64,000 nt of DNA from Marinifilum sp965230805 (GTDB lineage: Bacteria > Bacteroidota > Bacteroidia > Bacteroidales > Marinifilaceae), in assembly GCF_965230805.1 (NCBI RefSeq), contig NZ_OZ246019.1, positions 4,278,001 through 4,342,000 on the forward strand, given 5' to 3'. Below the pieces are notes generated by a model. That model was not told the DNA's origin. It saw only the letters and a list, made by a program, of their open reading frames with translations, and did not search any database. This document shows positions 1 to 9,465 of this stretch, piece by piece (within the stretch, counting starts at the first letter, position 1; every line of letters begins with the position of its first letter). The position numbers and the translations under genes were made by a program.

Positions 1-1
1 C

Positions 2-1711
2 GGCGAAATGCTTTTCGAAGATAATTTGGGATTGATATCAGGTAAAACCAAAACTAAAAATTATACACTACCGAAACCCGTAAAATTGGGAAGTATAGGA
101 GTGGCGAAAAAGGGGGAAGAAGATGGTTTAGCCATTTGCGATGAGATTGCAGTAAACGAAGCCTACAAGCGTGTGCACAAAGAGGTGTATTCGAGATACG
201 GATTTGGACAGTTTACTGTTCCTACGAAACTCGGTAATATCAAAGAAATTAAAGAGCTCAAGAAATTAACAAAGCCTACATTGGCAATTTTCCAAGCTAA
301 AAAAGGTTTGTTACTTAATAAAGATGAAAAGGCCAAATTAAAGAAGTATATCGACCTTGTTGAAAGAAACATCTCAAAATGTTCAGATAAAACAAGATGG
401 GTTGCATATCACAACCTTGCTTTATCATATGCTTGGATGGAAGATGTGAACAAATCGCAGGATTATTTGAAAAAATACAGAACTGAAATTGATGCAACAT
501 TTGGTAAGATGGCTGTTTTCAATAAACTGGTAAAGCACGAATTGTCGAAAGAGGAGCGTGTTGCTGCCAAACAAAAATATGGTACTTTAGCAATTGGAAG
601 TAAAGATTTTAAAAAGTACGGCAATTATAAGGATATCGAAACCTTTGTGAACTTCTATCCTAAAGGCGCCAAATCATACCCGGCATTATTGCACACCATC
701 AATCGTAACCTTTCACAGTTTGTTGATTACTATGCTCATAACGATTTACTGTGTCAGTTGTTTCAGATCGATTTTCCATTTCAATTCCTTCCTCTACAAG
801 ACTTTAAAGGATTGCCTAAGACCATGAAAGGTCAGATTGTAAAAGAAGGAAGTGAGCCAATCGATTTTGATGTAAAATTTGACAGCAAACGCCGTATCAA
901 AAAACTAGAAGCAAGTCAGATTGGTATAGATGATGATGGATCGAAAGATAAAATTGTATCGCGCGACATTAAGCCAGTATACGGCGACGATGGAAAGTAC
1001 AAGTATATGGAAGTAAATGCGGGTTGGTTTGCTGAGTATTATGGAAAAACTACTTCGTACACAAAAATCAATTCAGTTTACGATCCATTGGTGGGATATA
1101 CCAAGGGAGGAGCTGCTAATATTACTAAAAAAATTGGTTTTTGGGGAGATAAGATTAGCTCGGAAGATGTTCAGTTAAAGGTTGATTTGGACGGCATTAT
1201 TTATTTTACAGGAAAATCGATATTGCCTCGAGCCAATGCAATATTTAAGGAGTTGTTGGATGCCAATGGTTTTGTGCCTAAAAACCCAAAAACAACTACT
1301 CAATTCGAAACTATCGCTAAAATTAACGATGAAGGTGTGTTTACCGAATGGAACTGGAATGGTTCTACGCAAACCCACATGGCAGGATCGAAAGGTGTTG
1401 GTCAGCAGAAAATTGATGCTGAGAAAATGGTTCGTAATATGAAATTTTCATCGGTGGATGACTATGGCAATCCTGTTAAAATGAATTACGCTTTAAATGT
1501 GAATGGCAAATTGTCGATGAATGAAAGATTGAGCTTTGGAAGCTTCATGAAGTGGGCATTTCTTGCAGGACAAGGTCCAAGGGTGAGTTCTGATAAGTTC
1601 GATATCAATACAAAAATGAATTGGGATTGTGAGTTTGTATACGATGCACAAGGAAATTGGACCGAGATGAAAGTGGGTCCATATAAAGCTACCCGAAGCT
1701 TTAAATATTAG
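2..1711 (+). CDS. Hypothetical protein, 5'-partial at window edge
   Basis: I do not recognise this protein. The frame is open to the first base of the window, and the first methionine (position 8) is not followed by a signal peptide although both downstream neighbours are exported, so the true start is probably upstream. The visible 567 residues have a Lys-rich helical region (about 60-180) and then a beta-rich C-terminal half with repeated short strands. The end contains a YDAQGNWTEMKVG-like segment that resembles single repeats of RHS/YD-type wall or secreted proteins, but there is no repeat array. A strong hairpin lies between it and the next gene, so it may be the first gene of a short operon or a separate unit. 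Confidence 0.6.
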   Translation, partial: GEMLFEDNLGLISGKTKTKNYTLPKPVKLGSIGVAKKGEEDGLAICDEIAVNEAYKRVHKEVYSRYGFGQFTVPTKLGNIKEIKELKKLTKPTLAIFQAKKGLLLNKDEKAKLKKYIDLVERNISKCSDKTRWVAYHNLALSYAWMEDVNKSQDYLKKYRTEIDATFGKMAVFNKLVKHELSKEERVAAKQKYGTLAIGSKDFKKYGNYKDIETFVNFYPKGAKSYPALLHTINRNLSQFVDYYAHNDLLCQLFQIDFPFQFLPLQDFKGLPKTMKGQIVKEGSEPIDFDVKFDSKRRIKKLEASQIGIDDDGSKDKIVSRDIKPVYGDDGKYKYMEVNAGWFAEYYGKTTSYTKINSVYDPLVGYTKGGAANITKKIGFWGDKISSEDVQLKVDLDGIIYFTGKSILPRANAIFKELLDANGFVPKNPKTTTQFETIAKINDEGVFTEWNWNGSTQTHMAGSKGVGQQKIDAEKMVRNMKFSSVDDYGNPVKMNYALNVNGKLSMNERLSFGSFMKWAFLAGQGPRVSSDKFDINTKMNWDCEFVYDAQGNWTEMKVGPYKATRSFKY

Positions 1712-1754
1712 CCTGTGACCATATTCTTAATGGGACTCAGGATACAAACAATTC

Positions 1755-1792
1755 AGGTGTCGGGCAGAATTGATATGCGCTGCCCGATGCCT
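1755..1792 (+). terminator. Hairpin with weak U-tail between the first two genes
   Basis: A 13-bp stem (1755-1767 pairing with 1780-1792, two G-U pairs) is followed by a short T-rich stretch. It could be a weak terminator or a processing/attenuation hairpin inside an operon. The poor T-run is why confidence is low. Confidence 0.4.
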
Positions 1793-1818
1793 AATTCTTT
1801 AACAAAACGGTGATTTTG

Positions 1819-2331
1819 ATGAAAAAAAATATAATAGTAAAAAGCTTACTTTTTGCTCTTTTGATTTTGGGTGCGAATTTGCTTTCGGCTCAGTTGCTGC
1901 CTACTATATCAACTTCAAAGGAAGAACAACTGCTTAAGAGGTTCGTTTATTTTTCTATGCTTGAAAAAGATGTCAAGTTGGCGGTAGGACAAAAATGTAT
2001 TGAATTCGAAAATGTTTCTGATTTGCCTCTTTTATTTTTTAGTGAAGCAATGTTTACTGCCAAGCGTGCTATAGAAGTGCATTTTATTAATGTAAATAAC
2101 GAAAACATGGTATTGGAGCACAATAAAAGTGAGGACGATATCTTTTTTGTGAAATCCAGATTTGTAGTTGGTGAATATACCAAATCGTGGTTTGTGTTGA
2201 TTGATGGACATTCTATTATTCTAAGAAACTGTTCGAGTAAGAAGTATTTGGCTCTTAATAGGGAGGGGGATTTTTATCCCGTTGATGAGTTGTCAAAAGC
2301 ATCTCGATTCGAATTAATACATCACTTTTAA
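1819..2331 (+). CDS. Hypothetical exported protein
   Basis: Function not recognised. The start at ATG 1819 gives a clean signal peptide (MKKN then a hydrophobic stretch ending NLLSAQ), which a GTG at 1810 would only lengthen. The mature part is about 145 residues. Near the C-terminus the segment ILRNCSSKKYLALNREG followed by ASRFELI looks like one lobe of a beta-trefoil (fascin/ricin-like) fold. This is a resemblance read by eye, not a family assignment. The gene ends 4 bases before the next start, so the two are almost certainly co-transcribed and translated together. Confidence 0.65.
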   Translation: MKKNIIVKSLLFALLILGANLLSAQLLPTISTSKEEQLLKRFVYFSMLEKDVKLAVGQKCIEFENVSDLPLLFFSEAMFTAKRAIEVHFINVNNENMVLEHNKSEDDIFFVKSRFVVGEYTKSWFVLIDGHSIILRNCSSKKYLALNREGDFYPVDELSKASRFELIHHF

Positions 2332-2335
2332 GCAA

Positions 2336-3271
2336 ATGGAAATGAGAAAAATAATTACAATTTTGAGTTTGATCCTGTTTGCTGGTGTTTCGATGGCGCA
2401 GGAGGTATTTGCTCCTGCTTTTAAGATGACGAAAGAGCCCATGTTGGGGGCAAAAATTTATCTAGAGCCAAGTATAATTACAGGTGATAAACTGCCTTTC
2501 GATTTGGATAGCCTGTTGCAAAGTAATCTTAAATCGGGACATTGGGTAAATATGCCTTCGGGTAAAGCTTTGCGTATGGATAAGCATTGGAGATACATGA
2601 AGTTTTATTCGTTGGTGGATCACAAAGCTGAAGCTGATGTAGTGATAAAACCAAGTTTGAACTATGTTGCTCAATCGGAAATGGTGGACAAGCGATTGTG
2701 CGAATTTAAGGGCCGAGGAGGAGTGAAAATCCCGTTTAAAGAGATTAGGGCTACCAATTCGCTGAATGCCACTCTGCTTTTGCAAATTACAAGAAAAAAC
2801 AAGTCTGCCATTACTGATACCATTGTATTTCATGCCAAATCGGAATTGAAGAAAGGAAAAAGATTGATTCCTATTACTGAGATGAATGAAAGATTTGTGA
2901 AATATATCTGCCTTCAGTTGTATGATTTAAACCATTTTGCCAAATGCGAAATGTTTCGTTTTCGATTTCCAAAAGTAAAGGTAAAAGATAAAGATTTGAA
3001 GGATGCTCTTAAAACTGTTCAAAGCTTGCTAAATGAAGCCAAGCTAAGCGAGGTGGCCAACATCTATCGAAAAATAATAGAGAGACAATCGTCGCCTGAG
3101 GCTCACTTGTGTTTGGGAATGTGTTACGAAATTGCTGGTGATTATCAGAAAGCACAGGAAGAGTATAAGCACAAAGCTGATTTTCACATTAAAACCAGAA
3201 TGAAGTATAATATGCAAGTTTACAATTACTTTAAAAGTATTGGAATAAGGTTGCTGGCAATAGAGATATAG
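2336..3271 (+). CDS. Hypothetical exported protein with C-terminal TPR-like repeat
   Basis: A signal peptide (MRKIITILSLILFAGVSMAQ) starts at either of two in-frame ATGs (2336 or 2342). The middle is a beta-rich region of unknown family. The last ~80 residues carry one or two tetratricopeptide-like helical pairs (around EVANIYRKII... and AHLCLGMCYEIAGDYQKAQEEY), which usually mediate protein contacts. It follows the preceding exported protein by 4 bp. The three-gene set at the left edge therefore looks like an envelope or secreted assembly, but nothing in the sequence names its substrate. A terminator-like hairpin follows about 140 bp downstream. Confidence 0.65.
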   Translation: MEMRKIITILSLILFAGVSMAQEVFAPAFKMTKEPMLGAKIYLEPSIITGDKLPFDLDSLLQSNLKSGHWVNMPSGKALRMDKHWRYMKFYSLVDHKAEADVVIKPSLNYVAQSEMVDKRLCEFKGRGGVKIPFKEIRATNSLNATLLLQITRKNKSAITDTIVFHAKSELKKGKRLIPITEMNERFVKYICLQLYDLNHFAKCEMFRFRFPKVKVKDKDLKDALKTVQSLLNEAKLSEVANIYRKIIERQSSPEAHLCLGMCYEIAGDYQKAQEEYKHKADFHIKTRMKYNMQVYNYFKSIGIRLLAIEI

Positions 3272-3408
3272 TAAAATCGATATGATTACAGCAAAAGCAA
3301 TTAAAGTGTTTTTTAATTTTCAACACAAAGAAACACGTTGAAGTTGGGTGTTTTTTTATATTCACTTTATACCTGAGCTATGCAACGTGTATTATAATTA
3401 GTAGTAGG

Positions 3409-3438
3409 AAACCCCTTTGCCTTTTGGTGAAGGGGTTT
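3409..3438 (+). terminator. Rho-independent terminator-like hairpin
   Basis: Perfect 9-bp arms (AAACCCCTT pairing with AAGGGGTTT) are followed by GATTTT. The hairpin lies 138 bp after the preceding stop codon and plausibly ends that operon. A second, weaker TTCAAC/GTTGAA hairpin followed by a T-run lies just before it at about 3317-3357. Confidence 0.55.
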
Positions 3439-3646
3439 GATTTTAAACAGGATATTGTTCTTGTATTACTTTATTCTCTTGCTATTTCTGATTTGCTATC
3501 AGGGTTCTAGGCTTGAGAATTTTAAAGTCAATTTTTTATGACTCATGATCTCAAACACGAAACCTTAACAATTCATTTTCTCAGGAATAGAAAGGACATA
3601 GGTTTAGTTGATTTTCCGAAGCTTTGGTTTTTGTCAGTTTTGCCAT

Positions 3647-4312
3647 GAAATGAGCATGATTAAAAAAATTATAAAACATATAGGATAAATTCCTCGATAG
3701 ATTTTGGATTTATTTACAAGTGCTAGGTTTGGTTATGTTACAACTATGGTGTTGTTCTTAAATTGAGGATGTTTTTTGGTGTTTACAAAATATGATTCTT
3801 TCATTTTTGTTTGATATAAACTTAAGATTCTACAATTGTTTAAATCTGTATCAATAGAATATTCATGTAATTTTTAGTTTGCAAAAAAATGCTATTTATC
3901 AAATAGTCCTAAGGTGGGATAGTATTAAGAACAAATGTATTGAAATATTATTTTTAGAAAAGTTTATTGAATTATGGTTTGTAATGTTCAAAAAATTAAG
4001 ATGTTATATAAAGAAAATGATTTTTATGAATAAATAGTTTGTTTTTCACCCACTTTTTTGTTTAAATTAGATGTCTTAATGATAAGTGTGAATTTTACAT
4101 GTTTAAGAGGAAGAATATGTAAATATTTATTGATATTTATCAAAGCTTCATATTAAAGCGAACCTAGAGGATTAAGGGGCTTGTGTAATTGGTAGGAAAA
4201 GGTAGCGTTTAATAATATATGTGATTTATCACTTTATTTATAAGAAAAAAGTACTGTACATATCAGTGTAGTGCAATATAATTTTGTAAATAATACCAAT
4301 TAACAATTACTT
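3647..4312 (+). repeat. Duplicated non-coding leader, copy A
   Basis: This ~665-base stretch has no credible gene. It is clearly the same sequence as 8807-9465, with scattered substitutions and small indels, and it ends at the start codon of a tlpA-like gene in both places. Long shared blocks include those around 3690-3730, 3890-3960 and 4010-4060. It opens with a short motif (GAAATGAGCATGATTAAA type) that recurs at 19832 and 47968. A possible -7 box (TAATTTTG, 4279-4286) sits 27 bases before the start codon, but no convincing -33 box was found. It could be a long regulatory leader; the retained length and similarity are the evidence. Confidence 0.6.
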
Positions 4313-5590
4313 ATGAAAATGACTCTAAACCGAATTTCTATTTTACTACTACTTGGTTCTGCTATTATCCTTCTTTACAGATTTAGCAATCTTATTTTAC
4401 CTGGTAAAACAGAGCCTAATTTTAGTCTGGAAATAAAACTAAATGGTAAAGTTCCCAAACCTGATAGCAAATGGTTTTTTGTAGCCAATGATGAAAAAGG
4501 CATTTTAAAGCCAGTCTGCTTTCGCAAGGAAAAACAAAAGGATGGCTTTATTTCGTTTTTTCAGTTTAAAAATGGCAGTGCCAAGATTCAGGAGCATATA
4601 TCAAGACCCGGGCTTTATGTGTTAACCAACCAAGAACGTACTTGTTATTTTCCATTCATGCTTGATGCCAGTAGGCAGTCCATTGAATTGGTAAGCGATA
4701 GCCTGTTTAAAAGAAAAGACCTGTTAACTCCCATTCCATTTAGCTTTTCTGGTAGCACAGTCAATCAGGAATTTGTCAACTTTTGGAAGACAGAGGAGGC
4801 AGAGCAATTGCTTCAGGCTGATGCGAATTATTTACAATGGCTGCAAAACAATAAACCGTCTAAGCAGTCTACCCGAGAACAGATACAGCAGTTTGCAGAG
4901 GAGCGAAAAGAACAATTGACGCTATTAAATCTTCTAAAAGAGAGTGTGGCATTAAGCTATTTAGAGAAAAACCCCAATTCATACCTGGCACTCGATTACT
5001 TTTTGGCCTATGTGTTTAGGCCCAATTTTGCAAAGCTTGATGAGTCGGACATGAAATATTATACCTCCTTGCTTGGCGATAATTTAAAGAATACACAAGT
5101 ATACAAAAGCATTGCTCAAAAGTACAAGGCAACACAAAACTTTTGTATTGGAAAAATACCACCGCCCATCGAATTGCCCGACAGCAGGGGAGACAAGCTT
5201 ACACTTACTGATTTTACAGGAAATGTTACACTGGTTAATTTTTGGGTGATCGATTGCGATTACTGTAAGGCAGAGCAAAACAACATGCTGGACCTGTATG
5301 CCAAATACCATGAACAAGATTTTGAAATTGTAAGCATAGCCTTAGATACCAACAAAACGAATTGGCAAAACTATATAAATGAGAAAGGCTTTCCCTGGCA
5401 ACAGGCTATTGATACAACGGGAAGTGAACATTCGCAAATTATTAAAGACTATGGGGGAATGGCTATTCCTATTAGTTACTTAATAGATAAAGAGGGTAAA
5501 GTAATTGCCAAAAATTTACGATGCCCCGCTTATGCCGATGAGGCAAAGTACAATATGAACCAACAACTGGAAAAAGTATTTGGTTTTTAA
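4313..5590 (+). CDS. Membrane-anchored TlpA-like thiol:disulfide oxidoreductase (copy A)
   Basis: The 425-residue protein starts with a hydrophobic signal anchor (about 7-28). A ~250-residue N-terminal region follows that resembles the DUF4369-type domains often fused to TlpA proteins in Bacteroidota. The C-terminal thioredoxin fold (about 285-425) carries the redox motif C315-D-Y-C318 inside VNFWVIDCDYCKAE and the cis-Pro region MAIPISYLID. TlpA proteins act in the periplasm on cysteines of exported proteins or c-type cytochromes. Here no cytochrome genes are near; the neighbours are a small Cys-containing exported peptide and Cys-containing GLPGLI proteins, which are plausible partners (inference). 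A near-identical-length paralog lies at 9466-10743. Confidence 0.88.
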   Translation: MKMTLNRISILLLLGSAIILLYRFSNLILPGKTEPNFSLEIKLNGKVPKPDSKWFFVANDEKGILKPVCFRKEKQKDGFISFFQFKNGSAKIQEHISRPGLYVLTNQERTCYFPFMLDASRQSIELVSDSLFKRKDLLTPIPFSFSGSTVNQEFVNFWKTEEAEQLLQADANYLQWLQNNKPSKQSTREQIQQFAEERKEQLTLLNLLKESVALSYLEKNPNSYLALDYFLAYVFRPNFAKLDESDMKYYTSLLGDNLKNTQVYKSIAQKYKATQNFCIGKIPPPIELPDSRGDKLTLTDFTGNVTLVNFWVIDCDYCKAEQNNMLDLYAKYHEQDFEIVSIALDTNKTNWQNYINEKGFPWQQAIDTTGSEHSQIIKDYGGMAIPISYLIDKEGKVIAKNLRCPAYADEAKYNMNQQLEKVFGF

Positions 5591-5676
5591 TAAAAAACAA
5601 AGGAAAAGGACAGGAAGCCCAAAATTGTTGAACGCAATTGCTTCCTGCCCCGGCTCCTTATAAAGAAAGGAGGTTT
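5590..5676 (-). ncRNA. Candidate structured antisense/small RNA, copy A
   Basis: On the minus strand a Bacteroidota -7 box (TACTTTTG, complement of 5681-5688) is followed by a ~85-nt tract. It holds a CTCCTT/AAGGAG hairpin and then a long hairpin (complement of 5608-5651; arms ACAGGAAGC and GCTTCCTG with an inner AATTG/CAATT stem). A T-rich tail (complement of 5592-5607) closes it, as in a Rho-independent terminator. The same element follows the second tlpA-like gene. No clear -33 box was seen. A plus-strand leader reading is possible, but the T-tail fits the minus strand only. Confidence 0.42.
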
Positions 5677-5788
5677 AATGCAAAAGTAAGCAAATATTGG
5701 AAAAAGGAAGTTTTCTTCCGCCCTTGAAAGGATAAACAGGGCAAAACAAAAAAATAGATTATAATAAAAATGATTAAAAAATAAAATT

Positions 5789-6067
5789 ATGAAAAAGTTT
5801 AAGAAGTTTAGTTTAATGATTGTAAGTCTTGTTGTTTTTACAGTTTCTGTATTTGCTATTCCACCTACTATATCAGCAAAAGGCTGGTGTCTTGGAGTTA
5901 TTGAAGGCGGCGCAGCAACAGCGATATTTGATGAGAAGTATGATGGCATGCCATTTTATAAAGGAACTTTTGGCACTCCTCAAAAATGTGCTTATAAATG
6001 TATGGAGGAGAACGCAAATGCTTTTGATTATTACATCTACACTGGTGAATGTAGATGTTTTCATTAA
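5789..6067 (+). CDS. Small Cys-containing secreted peptide (copy A)
   Basis: The 92-residue product has a textbook Sec signal peptide (MKKFKKF, hydrophobic core, VSVFA cleavage), leaving a mature peptide of about 69 residues. The mature part has five cysteines: one in KGWC, two in KCAYKC and two in GECRC near the C-terminus. It is not a family I recognise with certainty. Its size, signal and TlpA neighbour recall the small NVEALA-type peptides of Bacteroidales, but the diagnostic NVEALA end is absent. It lies 198 bp after the tlpA-like gene, in the same place as the paralog at 10994. A secreted substrate of the neighbouring oxidoreductase, a toxin/bacteriocin-like peptide or a signalling peptide are all open. 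Confidence 0.6.
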   Translation: MKKFKKFSLMIVSLVVFTVSVFAIPPTISAKGWCLGVIEGGAATAIFDEKYDGMPFYKGTFGTPQKCAYKCMEENANAFDYYIYTGECRCFH

Positions 6068-6456
6068 TTATATTCATGGGAAAATGCTAAATACGCCTGC
6101 TTTATTGTTTTTAAATGAAAGCTTTAGTAAAAATAAGGTGTATTTAAACAGCCGTTAATTTATTAATTATATTGCGGTTCACTTAAATTAATTTACTCCT
6201 TAAAGGAATTAATGTAAAGTATTCCTTTAGGGAGTTTAGACTTATGTTTTTAAAGGTTATCGCAATTTTAGTATTAGTCTTGTGCCTTTTGTAGAATTAG
6301 CATTAACCTAAGATCGATCAACATTGCGCCTCCTTGCTTTTAATCGGTATATGTTTCCAAGTTATTTTATGAATGATGATAACCAGTATTTGTTCTACTC
6401 TTAGCAAAGATTCTTTGTACTATAAGCTCAAATTAGTTTGTTATAAAAAAATATAG
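6068..6456 (+). other. Intergenic region between small peptide and first GLPGLI gene
   Basis: No credible gene is visible in these 389 bases. The only clear structure is the long hairpin at 6196-6234. A TTTG (6414-6417) and a TTAGTTTG (6433-6440) near the next start resemble promoter boxes, but the spacing is too short for the Bacteroidota consensus. Confidence 0.5.
6196..6234 (+). promoter_or_regulatory. 14-bp stem hairpin downstream of small peptide gene A
   Basis: CTCCTTAAAGGAAT pairs with ATTCCTTTAGGGAG over 14 bp with one G-U pair, leaving an 11-base loop. It is not followed by a T-run. A hairpin of unrelated sequence but similar size lies in the same position after the second small peptide gene (11291-11332). 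This suggests an mRNA end, processing site or attenuator separating peptide from array expression. Confidence 0.45.
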
Positions 6457-7212
6457 ATGAAAAAGAAAATTGTATTTATAGCCATATTAACCTTAACAAC
6501 GATATCACTATTCGCCCAAGAAAAAGAACTGTATATAAAATACAAGTATAGCATAGAATATTCTGAGTGTTTATTGTTCAGTGAAATGCCTGAAATGATT
6601 AATGGCAAAATTGAATTGTTTTCTTACGGAAATAAAATGATATCCAGAAAATATGACGGAGTATCAAACACATTAGACGAGGATGGTAATTTAATAGCAA
6701 GTGATTCTGTATATTACTACACAGTAATTGATTATCCCAAGGGGTATCTCCTAATTTCTGAGGATGTATCTGTGTCAACAGCACAGTTCCTTTTAAAGGA
6801 ACCGCTAAATTTATTTAAATGGAAACCATGCATGGATACAAAAACGATACTGGGATATACTTGCCATAAAGCCACATGCAATTTTAGAGGTCGCGAATAT
6901 GTGGCTTGGTTTACCCGCGAGATTCCTTTTAAGGCTGCTCCCTGGAAATTCCATGGATTACCAGGTGTGCTACTGGAAGTGTATTCAACTGATGGATATT
7001 GCAGTTGGGTAGCGGAAAGCCTAGAAATAAGACCGTTTAAAAAAGAAATAGAACTGCCTTTTTACGGATGGGATATTGTTGATTTGAAAAAATATATAAA
7101 GGTATTAAAGGCAAAAAAACAATCCTGTATAGAGTGGTATAAAAGAAATGGTGAATCTGAAGAGTTTATTTCTAATAGTGTGAGAACCATTGAAAAATTT
7201 GATTTGGATTAA
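6457..7212 (+). CDS. GLPGLI family secreted protein, array member 1
   Basis: The 251-residue protein has a Sec signal (ending SLFAQ). A variable N-terminal half follows, then the conserved GLPGLI-family core: KEPLNLFKWKP, GYTCHKATCNFRGREY, AWFTREIPFKAAPWKF and HGLPGVLLEV (GLPG at residues 167-170). GLPGLI proteins (TIGR01200) are Bacteroidota exported proteins of unknown role, often beside TonB-type receptors. Three cysteines recur in this class: the C-x4-C pair of CHKATC and one in DGYCSW. The usual GPWKF of the family is AAPWKF here. The protein ends IEKFDLD, a tail kept across the array. The next member starts 18 bp downstream, so the array is read as one or a few operons. Confidence 0.9.
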   Translation: MKKKIVFIAILTLTTISLFAQEKELYIKYKYSIEYSECLLFSEMPEMINGKIELFSYGNKMISRKYDGVSNTLDEDGNLIASDSVYYYTVIDYPKGYLLISEDVSVSTAQFLLKEPLNLFKWKPCMDTKTILGYTCHKATCNFRGREYVAWFTREIPFKAAPWKFHGLPGVLLEVYSTDGYCSWVAESLEIRPFKKEIELPFYGWDIVDLKKYIKVLKAKKQSCIEWYKRNGESEEFISNSVRTIEKFDLD

Positions 7213-7230
7213 TCACAAAACGAACGAATT

Positions 7231-7995
7231 ATGAAAACAGGAAAAGTCATAACACTATTATTGGTTCTTATTACGATTTCGGCATCACTTAACGCCCAGG
7301 AAAAAGAATTGTATATACAATACAAGTATAACAGAAAAGATTCCAAAGGTTTGCTACGCAGTGAAAACTCTTTTATGTGGGAAAGTGAAATTGAACTGTT
7401 TTCTTACGGAAATAAAATGGTATCCAGAAAAAATAACCTAATTTCAAATAAAGAAGATGCAAATGGTAATGTGATATCATGTGATACTTTATATTACTAC
7501 ACCGTCATTGATTATTCCAAGGGACACCTTCTTCTATCTGAAGATTTACCTCGTGGCCGAGGAGTACAGTACTTATTAAAAGAACCACTTAATTTATTTG
7601 AATGGAGGCCTAGTGTGGATACAAAAACCATACTGGGATACACTTGCCATAAAGCCACATGCAGCTTCAGAGGTCGCGAATATGTGGCTTGGTTTACCCG
7701 GGATATTCCCTTTAAGGCTGCTCCCTGGAAATTTCATGGATTACCTGGAGCAATACTGGAAGTGTATCCAACCGATGGATATTGCAGTTGGGTAGCGGAA
7801 AGCGTAGAAATAAGGCCGTATAAAAAAGAAATAGAACTGCCTTTTTATGGAATTGATATCGTTGATTTGAAAAAATACATGCAAATATTAAAGAAAAAGA
7901 AACAAGTTGCATTAAAGGGTGCTGAAATATTTGGGTTCTCAGAAGAGCAAATTTCTATGTCAACAAGAAGCATTGAAATTTTTGATTTGGATTAG
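7231..7995 (+). CDS. GLPGLI family secreted protein, array member 2
   Basis: 254 residues with the signal MKTGKVITLLLVLITISASLNAQ, which is nearly the same at DNA level in members 3, 8, 11, 12 and 14. The core (GYTCHKATCSFRGREY, PFKAAPWKFHGLPGAILEV, DGYCSW) matches member 1 almost base for base. The N-terminal part (after EKELYIQYKYNRKDSKGLLRS) is more diverged. A run of its 3' half (ending at the FYGIDIVDLKKY segment) is closely shared with the broken member 7, which points to recombination between copies. Gaps of 18 bp on both sides, with the same junction sequence before the ATG, indicate unit duplication including the intercistronic spacer. Confidence 0.9.
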   Translation: MKTGKVITLLLVLITISASLNAQEKELYIQYKYNRKDSKGLLRSENSFMWESEIELFSYGNKMVSRKNNLISNKEDANGNVISCDTLYYYTVIDYSKGHLLLSEDLPRGRGVQYLLKEPLNLFEWRPSVDTKTILGYTCHKATCSFRGREYVAWFTRDIPFKAAPWKFHGLPGAILEVYPTDGYCSWVAESVEIRPYKKEIELPFYGIDIVDLKKYMQILKKKKQVALKGAEIFGFSEEQISMSTRSIEIFDLD

Positions 7996-8013
7996 TCCCA
8001 AAACTAACGAATT

Positions 8014-8790
8014 ATGAAAGCAGGAAAAATCACAACACTACTATTGATTCTTATTACGATTTCTGGATCCCTATTCGCCCAGGAAAAAGAACTGTATATA
8101 AAATACAAGTATAATAGAAAAGGTGCAGAGAGTATTTCTAAGGGTTTGCTGTATAGAGAGGCGTCTTTTAAGACTTATGGCGAAATCGAATTATTTTCTT
8201 ACGGAAATAAAATAAAATCCAGAAAAAATGGAGGAATATCAAATACAACAGACGCAGATGGTAATGTAATAGCAAGCGATACTTTATTTTACTATACAGT
8301 GATTGATTATACCAAGGGACACCTCCTTATTTCGGACGACTTACCTGCTGCGGGAACAGCACAGTTCCTTTTAAAGGAACCGCTAAATTTATTTAAATGG
8401 AAACCATGCATGGATACAAAGACCATACTAGGATATACTTGCCACAAAGCCACATGCAGCTTTAGAGGGCGCGAATATGTAGCTTGGTTTACCCGGGATA
8501 TTCCCTTTAAGGCCGCCCCATGGAAATTCCATGGCTTACCCGGTGCAATACTGGAAGTGTACCCAACCGATGGATATTGCAGTTGGGTGGCGGAAAGCTT
8601 AGAAATAAGACCGTTTAAAAAAGAAATAGAATTGCCTTTTTACGGATGGGATATTGTTGATATGGATAAATACATGCAAATATTAAAGAAAAAGAAACAA
8701 GTAAATCTTAAGATTCTGAAAGGTTTTGGCTATTCAGAAGAGCAAATTTCTAAGAGATTAAAAGCCATTGAAATCTTTGATTTGGATTAA
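8014..8790 (+). CDS. GLPGLI family secreted protein, array member 3
   Basis: 258 residues, signal MKAGKITTLLLILITISGSLFAQ. The N-terminal variable region carries a short insertion compared with members 1 and 2 (RKGAESISKGLLYREASFK). The core is again GYTCHKATCSFRGREY / PFKAAPWKFHGLPGAILEV / DGYCSW with all three class-typical cysteines, and the end is AIEIFDLD. It is the last gene of the first array; 17 bp later the second copy of the non-coding leader begins. The DNA immediately after the stop (CACAAGGCTAAAAATGAAA) is shared with the sequence after member 10, so the array boundary itself is duplicated. Confidence 0.9.
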   Translation: MKAGKITTLLLILITISGSLFAQEKELYIKYKYNRKGAESISKGLLYREASFKTYGEIELFSYGNKIKSRKNGGISNTTDADGNVIASDTLFYYTVIDYTKGHLLISDDLPAAGTAQFLLKEPLNLFKWKPCMDTKTILGYTCHKATCSFRGREYVAWFTRDIPFKAAPWKFHGLPGAILEVYPTDGYCSWVAESLEIRPFKKEIELPFYGWDIVDMDKYMQILKKKKQVNLKILKGFGYSEEQISKRLKAIEIFDLD

Positions 8791-8806
8791 TCACAAGGCT
8801 AAAAAT

Positions 8807-9465
8807 GAAACTAGCATGATTAAAATAATTATTAAACATACAGGATAAATTCCTCGATAGATCTTGGATTTATTTACAAGTGTCAATTTTGGTTATGTGT
8901 ATAAATATGGTGTTATTTTTAAATTGAAGATGTTTTTGATCTTTACAAAATATGATTCTTTTATTTTTATTTGATGTAAACTTAAGATTCTACAATTGTT
9001 TAAATCTGTTTGATTAGAACATTCATGTAGTTCTTAGTTTGCAAAGAAAAGCTATTTATCAAATAGTCTTAAGGTGGAATAGTATTAAGAACAAATTTAA
9101 TGAAATATTATTTTTAGAAAAGTTCATTGAAATGTGATTTGTAATATTCAGGAAATTAAGTCGTTATACAAAGGAAGTGATTTTTATGAATAAATAGTTT
9201 GTTTTTCACTCACCCTTCCGTTTAATTTAAACGTGTTTATAAAGAGTGAGAATATCACTTATATTGAAAAAAGAAATAGATAAATTCATGTTGATGTTTT
9301 TGAGAACATCTTATTAAAGCAAACCTGGAGAAGTTGGAAGATTGTGTTATTGGTGGTAAAAGGTAGTGTTTAATAATAAATGTGATCTTGCGAACTTTTA
9401 CATGAGGGAAGTATTGTATATATCCGTTTGATATGATGCGATTTTGTAAATCATACCAATAACTC
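8807..9465 (+). repeat. Duplicated non-coding leader, copy B
   Basis: Second copy of the ~650-base non-coding leader at 3647-4312, again ending at the start codon of a tlpA-like gene. The last ~30 bases, including the position of the possible -7 box (here CGATTTTG instead of TAATTTTG), are less well kept than the middle. I see no gene or RNA family in it. Confidence 0.6.

Noticed and set aside
2..1711. RHS/YD-repeat protein for the first gene
   Set aside because: Only one YD-like segment is visible near the C-terminus; there is no repeat array or toxin tip.
5587..5949. Minus-strand open frame downstream of the first tlpA-like gene, with a similar frame in the second module
   Set aside because: It runs antisense through the small peptide gene and the hairpin element, has no signal or known motif, and its conservation is explained by the duplicated DNA.
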